Positions 50,894 through 64,000 of a DNA stretch of 64,000 nt are shown here, piece by piece. The DNA is taken from assembly GCA_025786725.1 (NCBI GenBank), contig JAHLTZ010000011.1, positions 372,001-436,000 on the forward strand, read 5' to 3'. The number at the start of each line of letters is the position of its first letter. Position 1 is the stretch's first letter. Below the pieces are notes generated by a model that had not been told where the DNA came from, made no database searches, and worked only from the letters and a program-made list of their open reading frames with translations. Source of the stretch: Syncephalis fuscata. Lineage: Eukaryota > Zoopagomycota > Zoopagomycetes > Zoopagales > Piptocephalidaceae. The position numbers and the translations under genes are program-made.

Positions 50894-51881
50894 ATGATGG
50901 AAGCACCGCTTGAAGAACGCCGTGTGGTCTTGATAGCCTTTGATAACTCGGACAATGCCAAAGAGGCATTTGAATGGTAATTAACACATTATAAAATAGT
51001 TTTAACTGAACCTGCTTTACTCATTCACCAATCGCCTTTCTATCTATAATAAACTAGGATGGAGAAATACATTTTACGTCCAGGCAAGGACCATGTTGTC
51101 TTTTTATCGGTTGTACAAGACGATGGTGCTGGATTTCTAGACTCTTTTCTATTGAAATCTGTAACGCTTGGTGGGATCGATAGTGCGCTGGGTGCTGTTG
51201 GAGGTGGGGCGTTTGTGCTATTAGCTTGTACATCATCATTAGTATTTTGTTCATAGCTTTATATAAAATCAATCATAAAGTGTATTTAATACACTAAAAC
51301 AACTACTAACACATGTATATTTTTATTTTCAGAGTCCTATGGTGAACAAGAGCAAAAAGACTTTCTTAAAACTGTAAGTCACACTCTTCTCCTTAGTCCT
51401 TGATCTATATTAATAGTATAATATTATTGTAACACATCGTCGTCTCCGTTTTAATATTAAACATCGTTTAGGCAAGTGAGCGAGCTGAGGAGATCCTTCG
51501 TGAAATGTCCCATGCTTTAACCAAGAATAGCGTAAGTATCAACTACACAAGTGCTTATCTCTATTCAGTCTGACAAGTTTTTTCCTCGCCTATGCATAGA
51601 TCACCGTTCAACGAGTCGTTATTCGCAATACAGACCCCAAAACCACCATTTGCGATACCGCTAAAGATACTCGTGCCTCTCTAATCGTCATTGGCTCTCG
51701 TGGTTTGTCGGCAATGAAGCGGTAAGAGCGGCCCTGGTTATCTTTAAATGCAATATGCAGGCTAACACCAGCTCATCTAATACCACCATCACTACATAGA
51801 GTGTTAATAGGCAGCGTTAGCGATTACGTTGTCAAACATGCCGAGTGTCCAGTGCTGGTCGTCAAGTCTGGTAGCCACTAA
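50894..51881 (+). CDS. Universal stress protein (UspA domain)
   Basis: A small nucleotide-binding alpha/beta protein. Exons: MMEAPLEERRVVLIAFDNSD with NAKEAFEW; then a long exon with RPGKDHVVFLSVVQDDGAG; then ESYGEQEQKDFLKT, ASERAEEILREMSHAL, TVQRVVIRNTDPKTTICDTA and ASLIVIGSRGLSAMKR, and finally VLIGSVSDYVVKHAECPVLV to the stop. The G-x2-G-x9-G(S/T) ATP-binding signature appears as GSRGLSAMKRVLIGSVS, close to the family pattern. Five to six introns; the exon at about 51059 contains a Gly/Ala stretch that may be intronic. Stop TAA at 51879-51881. Confidence 0.85.
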
Positions 51882-52882
51882 GGTCATCTATCCAGTGAAC
51901 TTGCCTTTTATCTTCTGCTTAGTGTCCCTTCTTGCGTATATGTGTATATGTATGTGCAAATTGACAGTCTGTAAACTATCAATTTGTTTTTGATCAAATA
52001 CAATGTTACCAATATTAGCAACACCATTTCTGACCTTTGAAACTGTTTATCTCTTGGCATCGATTCAATGGACTATTTTTATTTTTCTTAAGATGCGATT
52101 CATTCAATGTGGCCTGTTTTCTTTAAAAGGCAACTATATGTACATGTGCCCTTTTTCCATACACACACAAACACACGCCATTTTTTTCTCCTCAGCATTC
52201 ACATTGTTTTAAGCCCAGCTTATACAGCTTATTAGTTTAGCATTACTATTGACCCTTTTTACTCCTATTCGCCTCAAGTCCTATTGCAACATTTTTCATA
52301 GTACTTGCTGTTTGATCTTTAAATAGTTGCTTATTTAGTATACATAGTAGACATTGTGGCAATAACCCACTCTATTGCACGAGTAATCGGTCTTTTCTAC
52401 ATAACGTTATTTACTTCACAGCCACTTTAGGTAAAAAGTATTTGATAGTATCTAGTTTTCTCCTTGCATACTGCTTGTCATTCATTTTATCAACCTTTAT
52501 CTTTTACTACTAGCCAGTGGTAAATATAGGTCAGCTTTCTATTTATTCCAGAACAACGATACCTGAACCAGTAATTGTCAGCTTGAAAGTCAGCTAACAG
52601 TTTTCCCGCTTCTTCTTACCTGTCGCACTGCCAAATCTCATTCTTCTCTTCACCTAACATCCTGCGACTAAACCACCACCTTTGCTGCTACAGTCTAAAC
52701 AATTCATTTAACTTTAGTCGTATACTTGCTTAACCTCAGTACAGCATCTCTGAACGCTTTGTGTACATTGAATAGCTGCTATTTAATAATAACAACTCGT
52801 CAATCAATCGAGAGCTCAGCATTTTCTTTATTACTTTATTAGTGTGACTACAATTTTTTTATTATTGTCAAAGCAAGCGACC
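51882..52882 (+). other. Intergenic region, about 1 kb
   Basis: T- and CT-rich, with the USP 3' UTR and the promoter of the next gene. The plus frame at 52003-52212 is hydrophobic but lacks gene context. Nothing supported. Confidence 0.45.
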
Positions 52883-54543
52883 ATGTCTTCCGGTCAGGGT
52901 GGATATCATAGCCACCACGCACAAGCAGCGCAGCTATTTAACGCACCAGCTGATGGCCGTACCGCGGCACGCTACAATAACGGCAACGATAGCGACGATG
53001 CCAACAGCGATTTGGCCTATGGAGCACGCGGTGGAACTCCTCGTGGTGAAAAAAGTACTCCAGGCTCAAGGGGTGCTGGCAATACAGATGGCCATCGTAA
53101 GTGTAATGGTGGCGTTAATTAAATAACAATAATAACAATACTAATAACTGTTTAAAAGAATGGCAAGGTTATCCACGAAATAATCATTTAGATGTAGCTG
53201 GCAATATGGCATCAGCAACACCCAGTTCTATTCTAGATGCAAATCGGACACCAATGGCATCATATGCTGTAGGCCCTACTCATTTGGGAAGTAGTTACAC
53301 GCCACCCAACAATTATGGCAACCTTGGTAATAATTCAAGTGCTGGAGATTCACGTTCTCCATTGCCACCACCACATCAGCCATATGTAAATCAAGGCAAT
53401 AACGGTAGCAATGGCAGTATTATAGCGCCTGATGCCTATCCATTATATAGTGAAACTATACCGTATGACACTCATCCAACGGGTAATAGTGCATACAATG
53501 ATGCCTATCAGCCACCTTCTAACCAGCACTATGGTTCTTCTGCGCCCTATGCATCGTCCACATCTCATGGCGGAGGCCGTGACGAACGCTATCCTAATCC
53601 TAAATTGAATCAGCCACCATCTCACCACGATGCATACAATGGAGCAGGCAGTGCCTATTATGCATCACAGCCACAGTACGGACCTATGGGCGGCAATGAT
53701 AGCTATCCCATGAACACGATGTCTAATACAAATAACTATCACCATGCGCCACAAGGATCTGGCTACCAAGCATCTACGTCACCTTATAACAATCAGCCAG
53801 AGGAGACGGATAAGCCAGCAGATATATGGGACTTCCCTGATGGTGCTCGTCCATCGCGTACTTCGGTTACTAACACTCAGCCATTGCCACCTGTAAATCA
53901 AGCATATGCTGCTCGCCCACCAGTCGTAGGACCTACTCCGATAGGACCGATGCAGGATCCAACAGGTCCAGCCTATGGTAAATTCAAGCTAGAGCGTCGT
54001 TGCTGTGGCTGTCGACAAAGATATTGCATTATCGCGACATTTTTCACACTAATAGCTATAGCACTTGTTCTGTTTTTTGCCTGGCCTCGTCTACCCGACA
54101 CTTCAATCAGCAGCATTGAAACGACCAAGGCAATGGTGATCAATATGCCTGACAAAACACCTGTGGATAAAGTGAGCGGCATGCAAGGTAGCTGGAATGT
54201 CATCCTAAGTATTGACAACGGCAACTTTATCCCTTGGCCCTTCAAGACAGTCAATGTCGAAGTCACGGATCCACATTTACTTAGTAACTCTAAGATTGGT
54301 GGCGGTAACAAGACTAATGTAAAACTTAGTCGTGGGTTTTCAGCATTGAAGATACCAGTTGATATCAAATACAATGCTGGCAATGCGTCCGATGCTGCCC
54401 TTCTAGGTATGCAGAATGCCTGCGATAGCGGACAGGCTATATCTCTTAATTTTAATGTAGAGTTCCAAATATCGGTACTGACATTTTTCAAACGAACGAC
54501 TACAGTTGGCGCAAATTACAATTGCCAAACTCCAAAGTCTTAA
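52883..54543 (+). CDS. Membrane protein with low-complexity N terminus and LEA-2-like outer domain
   Basis: Exon 1 (52883-53098) and exon 2 (about 53159-54543). The first 330 residues are Asn/Ser/Tyr/Pro-rich and disordered. RRCCGCRQRYCII then marks a Cys-rich juxtamembrane stretch before a transmembrane helix (ATFFTLIAIALVLFFAW). The outer domain reads WNVILSIDNGNFIPWPFKTV, VEVTDPHLL, SRGFSALKIPVDIKY and ISLNFNVEFQ, which is the beta-rich layout of LEA-2-like domains in fungal and plant membrane proteins. Same design as the genes at 37.4 and 55.0 kb. Function unknown; a cell-surface role is likely. Confidence 0.75.
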
Positions 54544-55027
54544 ATCTGCCTCTCGCCATATCGGTTACTTTTTATGCATAGTTGACAATTTTAAATTATT
54601 ATCATTAGTACAATATTTATTTACCTTTTGTTTAAATGCAATTACAGTTATAGCTTGAAACAATGTGTCATGTAATGGTTATACAGTACTGATGTTATTA
54701 CTTTGATTAAAATAATTCATTATTTAGCAAAATAGGAATATACTATTTGCCATTATAGTTCCATTTAATTAATTTAAATAGCTATTAGTTAGCACTAAAT
54801 GTAGTCGTTCAATCAGATCAAATTCTATTTATAAACTAGATTGTTTAATATGTATTTAGCTGATATGATACACAGAATAACTTTATATTTAAGGTTTAAA
54901 GTGTGATACAAATTTCTATTTAATTTATTATTAATAGATTCTTGCTGTGAAATACGTTAAGTGATATAATTAGTCTGTATTTGATAAAATATAAGCAAAA
55001 TATTTGGTGTAAATCAGCCACCTGATT
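54544..55027. other. Convergent AT-rich intergenic region
   Basis: Between the 3' ends of two related membrane-protein genes. Nothing else seen. Confidence 0.5.
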
Positions 55028-55597
55028 CTACTGCTGACAAGTAAGAAGTGCAACGTCGGATAATGATGTGTTGCCACCTGAAATTCGATGATCTTCCAAA
55101 AGAGTTACTACGCTAACCGACATGGGTTGTCTAGGCTGTGTACAGATACGCGAGAAACGGGCCACTACAGGATCATTCTCGGCACCAGTGTAGTTGACGC
55201 TGAAAGGCACCAACACGGTAAGTCGACTGTACTTTTCCACTTGAACATTTCCTAGCACCGATTTTGCAATAGGTGTTTGGGTGGCATGATCAGTAATTGA
55301 TACGCTGATGGCATTGAAGAACCAACGATCGGCTCTTGCGTTTTCTACAACTAGAATAGCATTGTAGCTAACGCTAAAGCCACTTTGACGCATCTTGAGG
55401 TCAGCAGACTGCTGTAGACCTCGAAATTGGATGCTTGGCTGCGATACCGACGCTCTACCTACAATAGGTGGGGCGAGAAATAGAGTGAAAAGTACTGTGA
55501 GAAGGCATAGCAGACCAAATGCGCCGCAAGTGGCAGCCTGGCAGTACTCGTTTTGCATTTTGCGATAATGCCGCGCAGATATACGTCGGCTTGCCAT
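55028..55597 (-). CDS. Small single-pass membrane protein, LEA-2-like layout
   Basis: A single-exon frame of 189 residues. A basic cytosolic start (MASRRISARHYRKMQNEYCQ) precedes a transmembrane helix (GLLCLLTVLFTLFLA). The outer domain includes GFSVSYNAILVVENARADRW, FFNAISVSITDHAT, YSRLTVLVPFSVNYTG and PMSVSVVTLLED. The V-x-N-x-x-x-x-W/F pattern and following beta strands resemble the outer domain of the convergent neighbour at 52.9 kb, so the two may be old tandem copies. Function unknown. Confidence 0.75.
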   Translation of the reverse strand: MASRRISARHYRKMQNEYCQAATCGAFGLLCLLTVLFTLFLAPPIVGRASVSQPSIQFRGLQQSADLKMRQSGFSVSYNAILVVENARADRWFFNAISVSITDHATQTPIAKSVLGNVQVEKYSRLTVLVPFSVNYTGAENDPVVARFSRICTQPRQPMSVSVVTLLEDHRISGGNTSLSDVALLTCQQ

Positions 55598-56507
55598 GTT
55601 TATGTATAAAGAAAAGCAAGATGACTAGTATTAAAAACAATATAAGAATGAGAAATGAATAGAGTTTTCGACTTGGTCCCTTCACTGTAACGTATTAAAT
55701 GTACAAGTAAACCAAATCAATTCTACCCAATCTATTTATAGAGTAGCCAAGATGGTCATTTCTATTTTAATGCGTGCAATGCTGCTTTGTTCTATCTTCA
55801 TGCCAACGTTGTATTATATTCAGTATAAGATATAAACAATCAATGTTGCAATCAATGAATAAATACTATTTTTTTAATCTCTATACAATTTGTCGGTTTA
55901 AATTGCAATTAGCTACATAATCAATTGACTTGCATTACAATTGGCTGCATCAAATGTAACAATGATATCGATAATATATTTATTATATTATATTTATCAA
56001 TAGCCAAATAGTAAAATGTATGTCAATGGTTTATTGACTGCAATTATAACTTAATGCTAATATATAATAACTTAAATAATAGTTATTAAGATTAAAATCT
56101 TATGTGTAGCATTATTTTTACTTTTATTTATACGTGTATTTTTCAAATAATCCATTTTCTGCTTATTATTACAAGTACTGAATTTGTTGTAATTAAATTT
56201 GATAAAATAAACCTCTTTTGTTTATTTCTTTAAATGCTTTTGAGACAGCTAATGTTGTTGTATTCTTAAAGTTTAATAATAAATTACTTGGCAACGGTAA
56301 GTAATTGATTTTAAATGGCGGATCTAATTAAGTTGCCTAGCTACCAGTCTTTGATGAAGCATAAAATTAAATGTATTATGAGAAATATACATGGTTAAGC
56401 TGCTTTGTCCACTATTTTCCTCTTTTCCAAATTGTATAAAATTGTTTGTTTTTGAGATTGTATACAAATTCGTATTTTGGTAGTATTTTCTTGCTTTAGT
56501 TGGCATC
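55598..56507. other. AT-rich intergenic region
   Basis: Divergent promoters. No gene recognised. Confidence 0.45.
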
Positions 56508-59500
56508 ATGAAAGCTTACCGAAAATGGCGTGGCCGTACATCTCAAATAGATGAACATACGGATGCCACAGATACGACCTGGGACAGTCATAAGGTGTCT
56601 AAAGTACCATTTAATTCTTCTCATGACCCAAACCTACCAAAGCAAAGCTATGACGATCGTCACGCGAAACTGGCTACTTTTAACTCTAATATTCAATTGA
56701 TGAAATCTTTACCTTCATCTCCAATACTTGGCGTGGATATCGTGGCTACCTCATCAATTAAAACTGATGAATCACCACTTTCTTCGATTGATAACATAGG
56801 AAAACAGCAAGGAAAAAAACACCCATCAATAGATTTGCTAGTAACACACTCCTCAGCTACACAATGTATCTCAATGACAAGCACGAACGAAGACGATAAA
56901 AGCTTGGCAACGTATACAGCTGAAGAGGAAGAAGAAGCGACTAGCCAACTGACACACAATCTTTCTCATCACTTGCAAGTTACTCGTTTGCGCGTAAATA
57001 ATCAAAAGTCTAATTATTGTGCTCAACGTCGCAACAGCTCAAGTACAGACAATTCAACAAATGAAGCACAACTAGATTGCATAGAAACACCTAGTATTAA
57101 ACAGAAGATAACACACTCAAAACAATCCCACCCAACATTAAAAGATAATAGCTTTATAGAATATACAGATGAGTTAACATCAAACAATATAAATGGGACA
57201 TCTATACGCGATAACATATTACCATCCAAAGAAAATATGCATTACAAATCAACAACTAATTTAGATAGTAACACATGTAAAATATCTGATTACAGCATGC
57301 CATTGGATGAACATAAACAGTCGTTGCCAGAAATGCAAATCCCAGCTTATGGAATGACACAACAATATTCTGAATTGCCAGAAACTATCGAACCAATGCC
57401 ATTGAATTACTACTCAAATACTCAACAAGAACAAGAGCAATTATCAGTGTTAAAACAGTCCGATGATACAACAACTCATAAATCAAAAAAGAATAAAAAG
57501 AAGAAGGGAAAGAAGCATAGACATCACCGCCATCGTGATACCGAAGACAATGATAAAACAGATCAGCAACATAAAAAAAGCCACAAAAAACGAGACAAAT
57601 CAACTACTGCTAAAAAAGCTTTATTGGCTTTGCCTGAGAGATACCGCCGCCCAGTACGAGGCTTGGAGCGTCCCGCTCAGCTTGACGATGATGCTGATGA
57701 TCGCAACTATAATAATCCAGGCAGTTACAACTGCATGGACAGTACTAAAGGTCTTATGTCTAACGGTACTCATCAAAATTTATCTGCGGGCCATGGTGAA
57801 TCTGGAGTCCAATGCTGGTCGGAACGAGATCTAGAGCGTGTTATGGAAAAGCAAATGGCTCAGATTCAGGCACAACGTGAAAAGGAGGCCGCGCGTCGAG
57901 TACGTCAGCAGGCAGACGAAGCACGTAGGGAGCGATTGCTTAATCAGTGGAAGAGTATGGTCAACGATAAGTTGAGTTCACCGCCACCTCCGCCGTCATC
58001 ATCATTGTCAGCATTGCCACCACGATCGATGCTCATTGCAAAAAATAACCAATCTTCTAGCGGCCGTCATAGGAATAGTAGGATGGCTAATCTTCCGCTA
58101 GAGCAGCCCGATCATCGTTTGGCATCACCGTCAAGTACCCAACGTTGTCCCAGTGAATCTACTCAATCGGGTCAAAGTAGTCAAGTGAGATTATCAATTT
58201 CAATGCTATCCAAAACGGCGCTCAACCCACTGGAAGACATGGTCGGCCATGGGCATCGATGCCAATTGAGCCGCAACCTTTACCGCCATTTAACAATGGC
58301 CAGCCTAACTACATCCGTCATCAAACCTTGGGCGTTAGTCGCCGTAATAGTGGCAGCACCCATAGTGGCAATAGCAATGGTCGTGGCCGAATCCATCGTT
58401 GGCTTTCTGAGTCTTATGTAGTTGCGACACCTAGCGATGTTTCACCATCGCCGCCGGTCTCATTCCAACAAATGCCAATGAGCCAACAGCATCATCTTCA
58501 ATTTCGGGATGGCTGGAGTATCAATAGTGGTGATATACCAGAAAATACTTCAACAGCATCGCCACAGCTGCCATTAGCACAGCTATCCTTCAATCAACAA
58601 CATCCAGCCTATCCTTCAAACATACCTTTGGGATATCATAATGCGACAAATCCTACATCGTCCTTAATGCAGTCACAGCTCAATTCCGGCCATTATTACA
58701 TGAACAATGCTTATAATATGTCCACACATTACAATCACGCAGGACCAAATGGCTACTTGCCATCTAATGGCCAACCTATGCGCTATACGCCTGGATATCC
58801 AACCATTGACACATCTAAACCGTGGAATTCGGCTAATTATAGCCATGCCCTTAATCGCCATAGTTCTTCAGGCTATGGTTTACGCAATCGTAGCACCTCA
58901 AGTAAAAAGTCGATTACATCAGATAATGATGATAATCAGCCGTTAACCAATGGACTTTTAATGCGATTGCCAAAACAGCATCCCATGAGCGGAAGAAGTA
59001 GCAGTAGTGGTAATGGACAGCCACTTATTTCTAGTATGTATGTGCCACCGGCATCATCAGCCGCGGCAGTACCATTCAATACACAACAGTATCAGCAACC
59101 AACTATGTCGGCAAATCGTTCAAACACCATGCTTTCGGGCTATCCTTTAACATCAAATGGACACCGTTTTAGTGGCACTTTATTAAATGAACATAATTCT
59201 TTATTACTATCATCTTCGCCACAGCAGCCACAAATCAGTAATTGTTCATATGAACAGCCCAATTACTATGGTCATAATAATAGTCATAATCCACAACTAG
59301 GCAAACAGGACCCCAATAAGACTATATCGACCATTGTAGGTTCTGAAGAAGAGGCTATGGCCGCATGGACCTCAGTCGGTGCACCACCAGCGTGCATTAA
59401 TGGATGGCGTGGTATAGCATCGATGCGACAACAGCGACAACAGCAACAGCAACAGCAACAGCAGCGCTGCTCTTTACCATCCGCTCAGGCCATGCTCACT

Positions 59501-59695
59501 AATACCACGGTATCGTCATCGATAACAACAGCAACAACCGTAACAGCTATGGCTAATAAGCCGACTAATACAGCACATCCTGTCTATCCGGACTCAGTAG
59601 AGAACAGTGAAGATGGATCAGTATCTTCATCTAGTTCTTCATCTGAAACTTCCTCATCCGATTCTTTTTCATCGTCCACGCAATCATTACATTAA
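56508..59695 (+). CDS. Large low-complexity protein with basic and coiled-coil segments
   Basis: About 1,060 residues once a one-base shift in the AAAA run at about 58211-58214 joins the two open frames. Order: Ser/Thr/Asn-rich N terminus; a Lys/His-rich block (KSKKNKKKKGKKHRHHRH); KKALLALPERYRRPVRGLER, the most conserved-looking part; a charged coiled coil (LERVMEKQMAQIQAQREKE, RRVRQQADEARRERLLNQW); polyPro; then an Asn/Gln/Ser-rich half with HRWLSESYV, a polyQ run (59430-59462) and a polySer tail. Intronless as far as visible, unlike most neighbours. Family not recognised; a scaffold or polarity protein is possible. Confidence 0.72.
59432..59465 (+). repeat. (CAG/CAA)n polyglutamine tract
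   Basis: Encodes about ten consecutive glutamines in the low-complexity protein. Confidence 0.85.
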
Positions 59696-60376
59696 TATAT
59701 AGCGCACTTTTCATAATACTTTATAGTAATAAACAATAAATACAAAAATAATACATAATGACTAACTATACATTTCTATTATTTTAAATTAATTAAACAA
59801 GCTAAACTAATCAGTGCGTTTATACGACCAACTGAACTAATTAGTATATGTATATATATATATATAATTACTAAACTAGTATATATGTATAATTGACACT
59901 GACAACAATATAGAGCAATTTTAATTTATTATGCAACTTAATCAATTAATTTGAAAATAGTAGCACTCTAATATATAATGAAATGTCATTGGTTTAAAAA
60001 AGACAGACATTAAACGGGCTGTGTATACACTATTCGATTATCTGCATCCGCACATGGTTGTAAGTGGTATAGAGTAAATATAGCCAAAATAAATGCTATC
60101 TTATAAAGATATAGCGAGCAAAGGCATAATAAAAATATAAAAATAATGAAAGGAATGCAATAAGAAATAAAAGTGCAACTGGCACCATCACCTACAAGTG
60201 TAAGTGTACACGGAATAACCATCAAGGCTAGTATGTGCACACTTACACGCACGCACTCAAGTATTGCTGATGGGCCATTTTGTTAATCCGACAACTTTAA
60301 AAAACAAGTTGCTTATTATAAACAGCACACAATGATGTGCTATTAGTATTATTCTAATTAACTGACAGTAAAGTTA
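59696..60376. other. Convergent AT-rich intergenic region
   Basis: Includes a (TA)n run near 59850. The minus frame at 60010-60252 is not supported by any context. Confidence 0.45.
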
Positions 60377-63300
60377 CTATTTTGATTCTGCTGAACGGTC
60401 CATGCCAATGCGTAGTGAGTCGATCCATCGTCCATTGATACTGGATGCAGCTGTATTGATAGGCAACTCAACTACTTTACAATGCTTGGTGGTAACATCG
60501 AATAAAAAGTGTCGTTCAGTCTCTTCATGTTCTTGTTCTTCCTTGTCAAGAATACAATAGGCGCGTAGACGATGGCCAGAACGAACAGAAGGGAAGGCAA
60601 ATGGCTCAGCCGATGCATCGATAGTATCTGGCTTGTCCATGACCATATCCATTTGCTTAAATGACATGGATTCGGCAGCCGATGCTAGAATATCGATGGA
60701 GAGGCGCGAGTATGCTCATTTTCCTTTTCTTCTTCATGGGCTTTATCGACGAATGAACGTAGTTGCGCATATTGTTTAAATATTTGAGCCATTACATTAG
60801 ATGGCACAACTGTCAAGACTTGGTCCCAATCAGCCATACGATCCGTTAGATCGGTCAATAATTGTTTAGCATCTATTCATATTTGTTATTAGTATTTAAT
60901 AATACATAGTACAATTTCACTAATTACTTACCTCTTAAAGAAAGTGTGCTATCGAAATCAGTACGATGCAATGACATAAACAATCGATAAAGCGACGTTT
61001 CCTGTCCCATCTTCTCGTCCTCTTCAGTATCTTGATCAACTGCTACTAATACTGATGTTTCAGTAGGTGCCATGATGCCTAATCGTTGCGATGGATGTAA
61101 ATGAATACCTGGATCGTTCATATTCTCTAGTGTATGTGATCGAGGACGTTTAGACACGCTTGATCCACCACTGCCTGGCACGTTTAGTTGGGCCGACTTG
61201 TCGGTGTCCTTTGCTGAAGGTGATGTATTGACGTTCTCCTCGTGCAATAGACGGTAGAGTGCTCGAGGTGGACACGATAGACGTGGTGTTGGGTCAACAG
61301 GGGCAACAGCCTCTACTTTAGTAATTAGATGAAATGGCTGTCCATTAGATTTGGCCGCAATGGATGCCGAGTCTGGCATTTCATGATCTCTTGACTCAGA
61401 GGGATATTCATTTGGATAGTATGAGTGTTCTTCCTCTTTGGCATGAGCATGTTTTTGCATAACGGCTGCCGATGATTGATGGCGTTGCATTGGTGTTTGG
61501 CCAAGTCTTGCTTCGGGAAAGGATGGCAGTGTACTAGTTAATGGCGATGAAATAGATGGACGGGCCATTTGCTGCGGAGATGGTCCAGCTGGTGTAGACA
61601 GCGGACGAAGTGGTGGTGACCAGCGAGATCGTTCCCAGCTAACTGGTGGTGCACCTGATGGACCATAGTCAGCATAGCCATTGTTATACCGATGAGCAGA
61701 TGCTGGCTCTGGTCCCATGGCCGATGCCGACATTGGCATGGCTAAATGTGGTGGCAATGGCACAGAAGGTGGGCGTAGTGGCGACGATACGCCATGATAG
61801 TTATTGGATGAGAAAAAGCGATCCTGTGACGCTGAATGCGGCTGTAATGGTGGCAGGAATGGATCACGGCCATTGGTGCTAGCTGGTCGACTGATCAAGA
61901 TAGAAGACGACGCACATCGGTCACGCATTTCTAATGGACTTCCTGTGCGTACAGGTGGCAGTTCACGATGTGACGGCGCCAATGGATAATGTGGCGACGA
62001 TGAAGCAGACAACGGACCATGACTACCATTATTTTCAATGATAGCTGCAATGGCAGCTGGTCGGTGCTTTTGATCCATTGACATGACATGTCGATGCAAC
62101 GAATCTGAATCTGCTGGACCCATTTCATGTCCTGTTGAATGATGTGGGTGATATGGGTAATGATGTGGATGATGTTGGCCATGGTGGTGTGCATGTTGCG
62201 GTGAATGATGGTACGGATGCTGATACCGGTGGCCAATGGCTGACATGGGACGAGTCATTACTGAAGGCGCGTAGTCGAATGAACGACGTGGCTCACGAGA
62301 CCGATGCATGTTTGCATTAGCCATACCCATCGAAGAGGTGTAATAGGATGAGTAGCCTGAGTCTAGGCTGACACGACGAAGACTACTTGGCGATAGTGGT
62401 CGATGGCCAGGTATATCGCGTAGTGTATCATCTGGTGACGATGAAGTCGATGTCATCATCATCATATCGAATGACGTGCCATTATTGACGCCGCTCACTG
62501 GTGGAGAGATTGGCTCGGGCGATTGAGAGTCACGTCCAGGTCGCATGCTATGCTTTTCACGCATATGTTTGGCATAGTCACCTCGCCGCTTAAAACGAAC
62601 GCCACACATCTAACAGTGCATTAAAAGCCTATTAGTACGCATATAGTCTAGTTAAATAGCCATTATTCAAACCTACCTTGCAGCAATATGGATGCCAGTC
62701 TAAATGGCCTCGTAAATGCATTTCAGCACCATAGGCACCAGTCAAACTAGTAAAGGTACAATTGACCCAGCGACAAGTGAATGCATGCCACGGCGTGGTC
62801 GAGGTGTAAGATGTACAGACAGTATATGCTGCCAAATGGCATGTCCATCTGTAAATACTTTACCATCATCGCTATTACTATGTTATTGGCGTTAGTGCCG
62901 GCATTATTGGATGTCGCATCGCTCGAGCTTGAATCGGATCTATTGGAATTGGACTGAAACCGAGCTGCATCACTCATAGGTGCCAACGAACATCCGTGCC
63001 ATCTACACCAGAATGGACCTTCTTTTGTGGCATCCCACGAGGTAGGCGGGTAGCTAGACATGGATGTTTGTTTGGTGCCCCACTCGGTGTCTCAGCGGTC
63101 GTTGTCGTGTGATGGCTCACACTGTGGCTGTGATCTAGTGCAGGTACACCATTTGCTGGATGAGCATGATTCGATACATTGTGTACTAATGGTACAGTGC
63201 CACGACGCGTCGGTGGGTGCATATGTGGAGAAGTTACCATATTGACTGATGGATGACTTATAGTAATCTTGTTATTGCTATGATTATTGTTGTTGGATGA

Positions 63301-63668
63301 CGTATTAGCATCATTATCGGACATTGATCTTGTACCTGAATCGACATCGGGTGAGGTACAGAAATTGCCAGTCATTGATGGCAAGCAATTGCCAAATTCC
63401 TCAGCCGTCGATGTTAAAGGTGTTCTCGGGAAGTGTTGGCCGACATCGAGGACGACAAAGGCCTAGTAGTGGGTGAAGGCGATGATAGCGGATCAAAATG
63501 AGTTGTATTCGAAGGCGGATTCGTCATATGCATCGTAACATCGGCGTGACTAGGTGGCGTCACTGCAATGGGCGAAGGGTGATGATAGATGGGCTGAGCG
63601 GTAGAACACATGGACAAACACTGTCGGATATGGGCCAGTTGAGCCGACTCAAATGTAGAACGAAGCAA
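60377..63668 (-). CDS. C2H2 zinc-finger transcription factor
   Basis: Minus-strand gene starting at or above 63668. A Ser/Thr/His/Pro-rich leader is followed by WCRWHGCSL and, after an intron, a long-linker finger AFTCRWVNCTFTSLTGAYGA with MHLRGHL. After another intron comes CCKMCGVRFKRRGDYAKHMREKH, a standard C2H2 finger. Next is a 500-residue Ser/Pro/His-rich region with a nuclear-type basic block (SKRPRSH). The C-terminal exons read LLTDLTDRMADWDQVLTVVP, MAQIFKQYAQLRSFVDKA and HFLFDVTTKHCKVVELPI. Frame breaks of one base occur near 63418, 63005 and 60715. DNA-binding and nuclear roles follow from the fingers; target genes are unknown. Confidence 0.78.
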
Positions 63669-64000
63669 GTAGCGGCGGCAATAATGTTGATTATAATGAA
63701 GTGTGTGACTGCGGTCAAACTATTATACGAAAGATCAGTAATGCAATAAATACCAAAAGTAGCCCAAAAGAGTAGTGAAGCAAGCAATGCAAAGGCAAAT
63801 AAAAAAAGCGTAGAAAGTAACGTTAGTCCACTGCGTGAGCGATGCGCGTATCTGTGTTCAAAGATAAATAAAGTGGAGTAATCCTGAAAGTAAAGATAGT
63901 GAGTGAGTGAGTGAGGTAAAGAGACGAGTAAATAAGGCCAATCGTAGTGTAGATAATGGCCGAGTATAATTTATCAATAGCAATATAAATCGCGGTAAAA
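63669..64000 (-). promoter_or_regulatory. Upstream region of the zinc-finger gene
   Basis: Includes a (GTGA)n run at about 63899-63914. No other gene is visible before the window ends. Confidence 0.45.

Overview
The window looks like nuclear DNA from an intron-rich, AT-rich fungus, probably an early-diverging lineage; the lineage is an inference. The evidence is protein families (ALG13, SCAP with a sterol-sensing domain, MED12, SNAPC4, RAE1, PRMT1), short 50-90 nt introns with GTAAGT/GTATGT donors and TAG/CAG acceptors (plus a few GC-AG introns), and use of all three stop codons. There are no operons, rRNA, CRISPR arrays or convincing tRNAs.

Layout. 1-7.8 kb: ALG13, a secreted tyrosinase, an eroded Fanzor (TnpB-like nuclease) relic between two diverged direct repeats, and a coiled-coil protein. 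8.4-15.2 kb (minus): a CCCH zinc-finger protein, a MITE-like inverted repeat, and SCAP, head-to-head with MED12 (15.6-23.1 kb). 23.4-26 kb (minus): two secreted proteins, one a short peptide precursor with dibasic sites and an internal repeat. 26.8-40.4 kb: SNAPC4, a PQ-loop membrane protein, RAE1, three genes with no recognised family or only a weak one, and a WrbA-type quinone reductase. 40.4-48.8 kb is gene-poor and repeat-rich and holds the most unusual locus. 48.8-63.7 kb: PRMT1, a universal stress protein, two membrane proteins with LEA-2-like layout, a large low-complexity protein and a C2H2 zinc-finger protein.

Headline. At 43,069-45,847 (+) a signal-peptide exon is followed by an array of about 33 introns of roughly 70-85 nt that separate 32 micro-exons, 30 of them exactly 3 nt and two 6 nt. 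Every internal intron is phase 1. Joined, the micro-exons read without a stop into a terminal exon whose stop lies 8 nt in. The predicted product is a 68-residue secreted peptide with six cysteines (C-x3-C-x3-C-x11-C-x2-C-x3-C). The array is itself an ~81-bp tandem repeat in which conserved splice sites flank hypervariable codons. I know of no described gene with this design.

Caveat. Many conserved genes (tyrosinase, SCAP, MED12, PRMT1, WrbA and others) carry apparent single-base deletions, mostly in short homopolymers, that break the frame. All those I could place need one inserted base. This looks like long-read consensus error rather than mass pseudogenisation, so CDS limits below are gene spans (start to stop, introns included).
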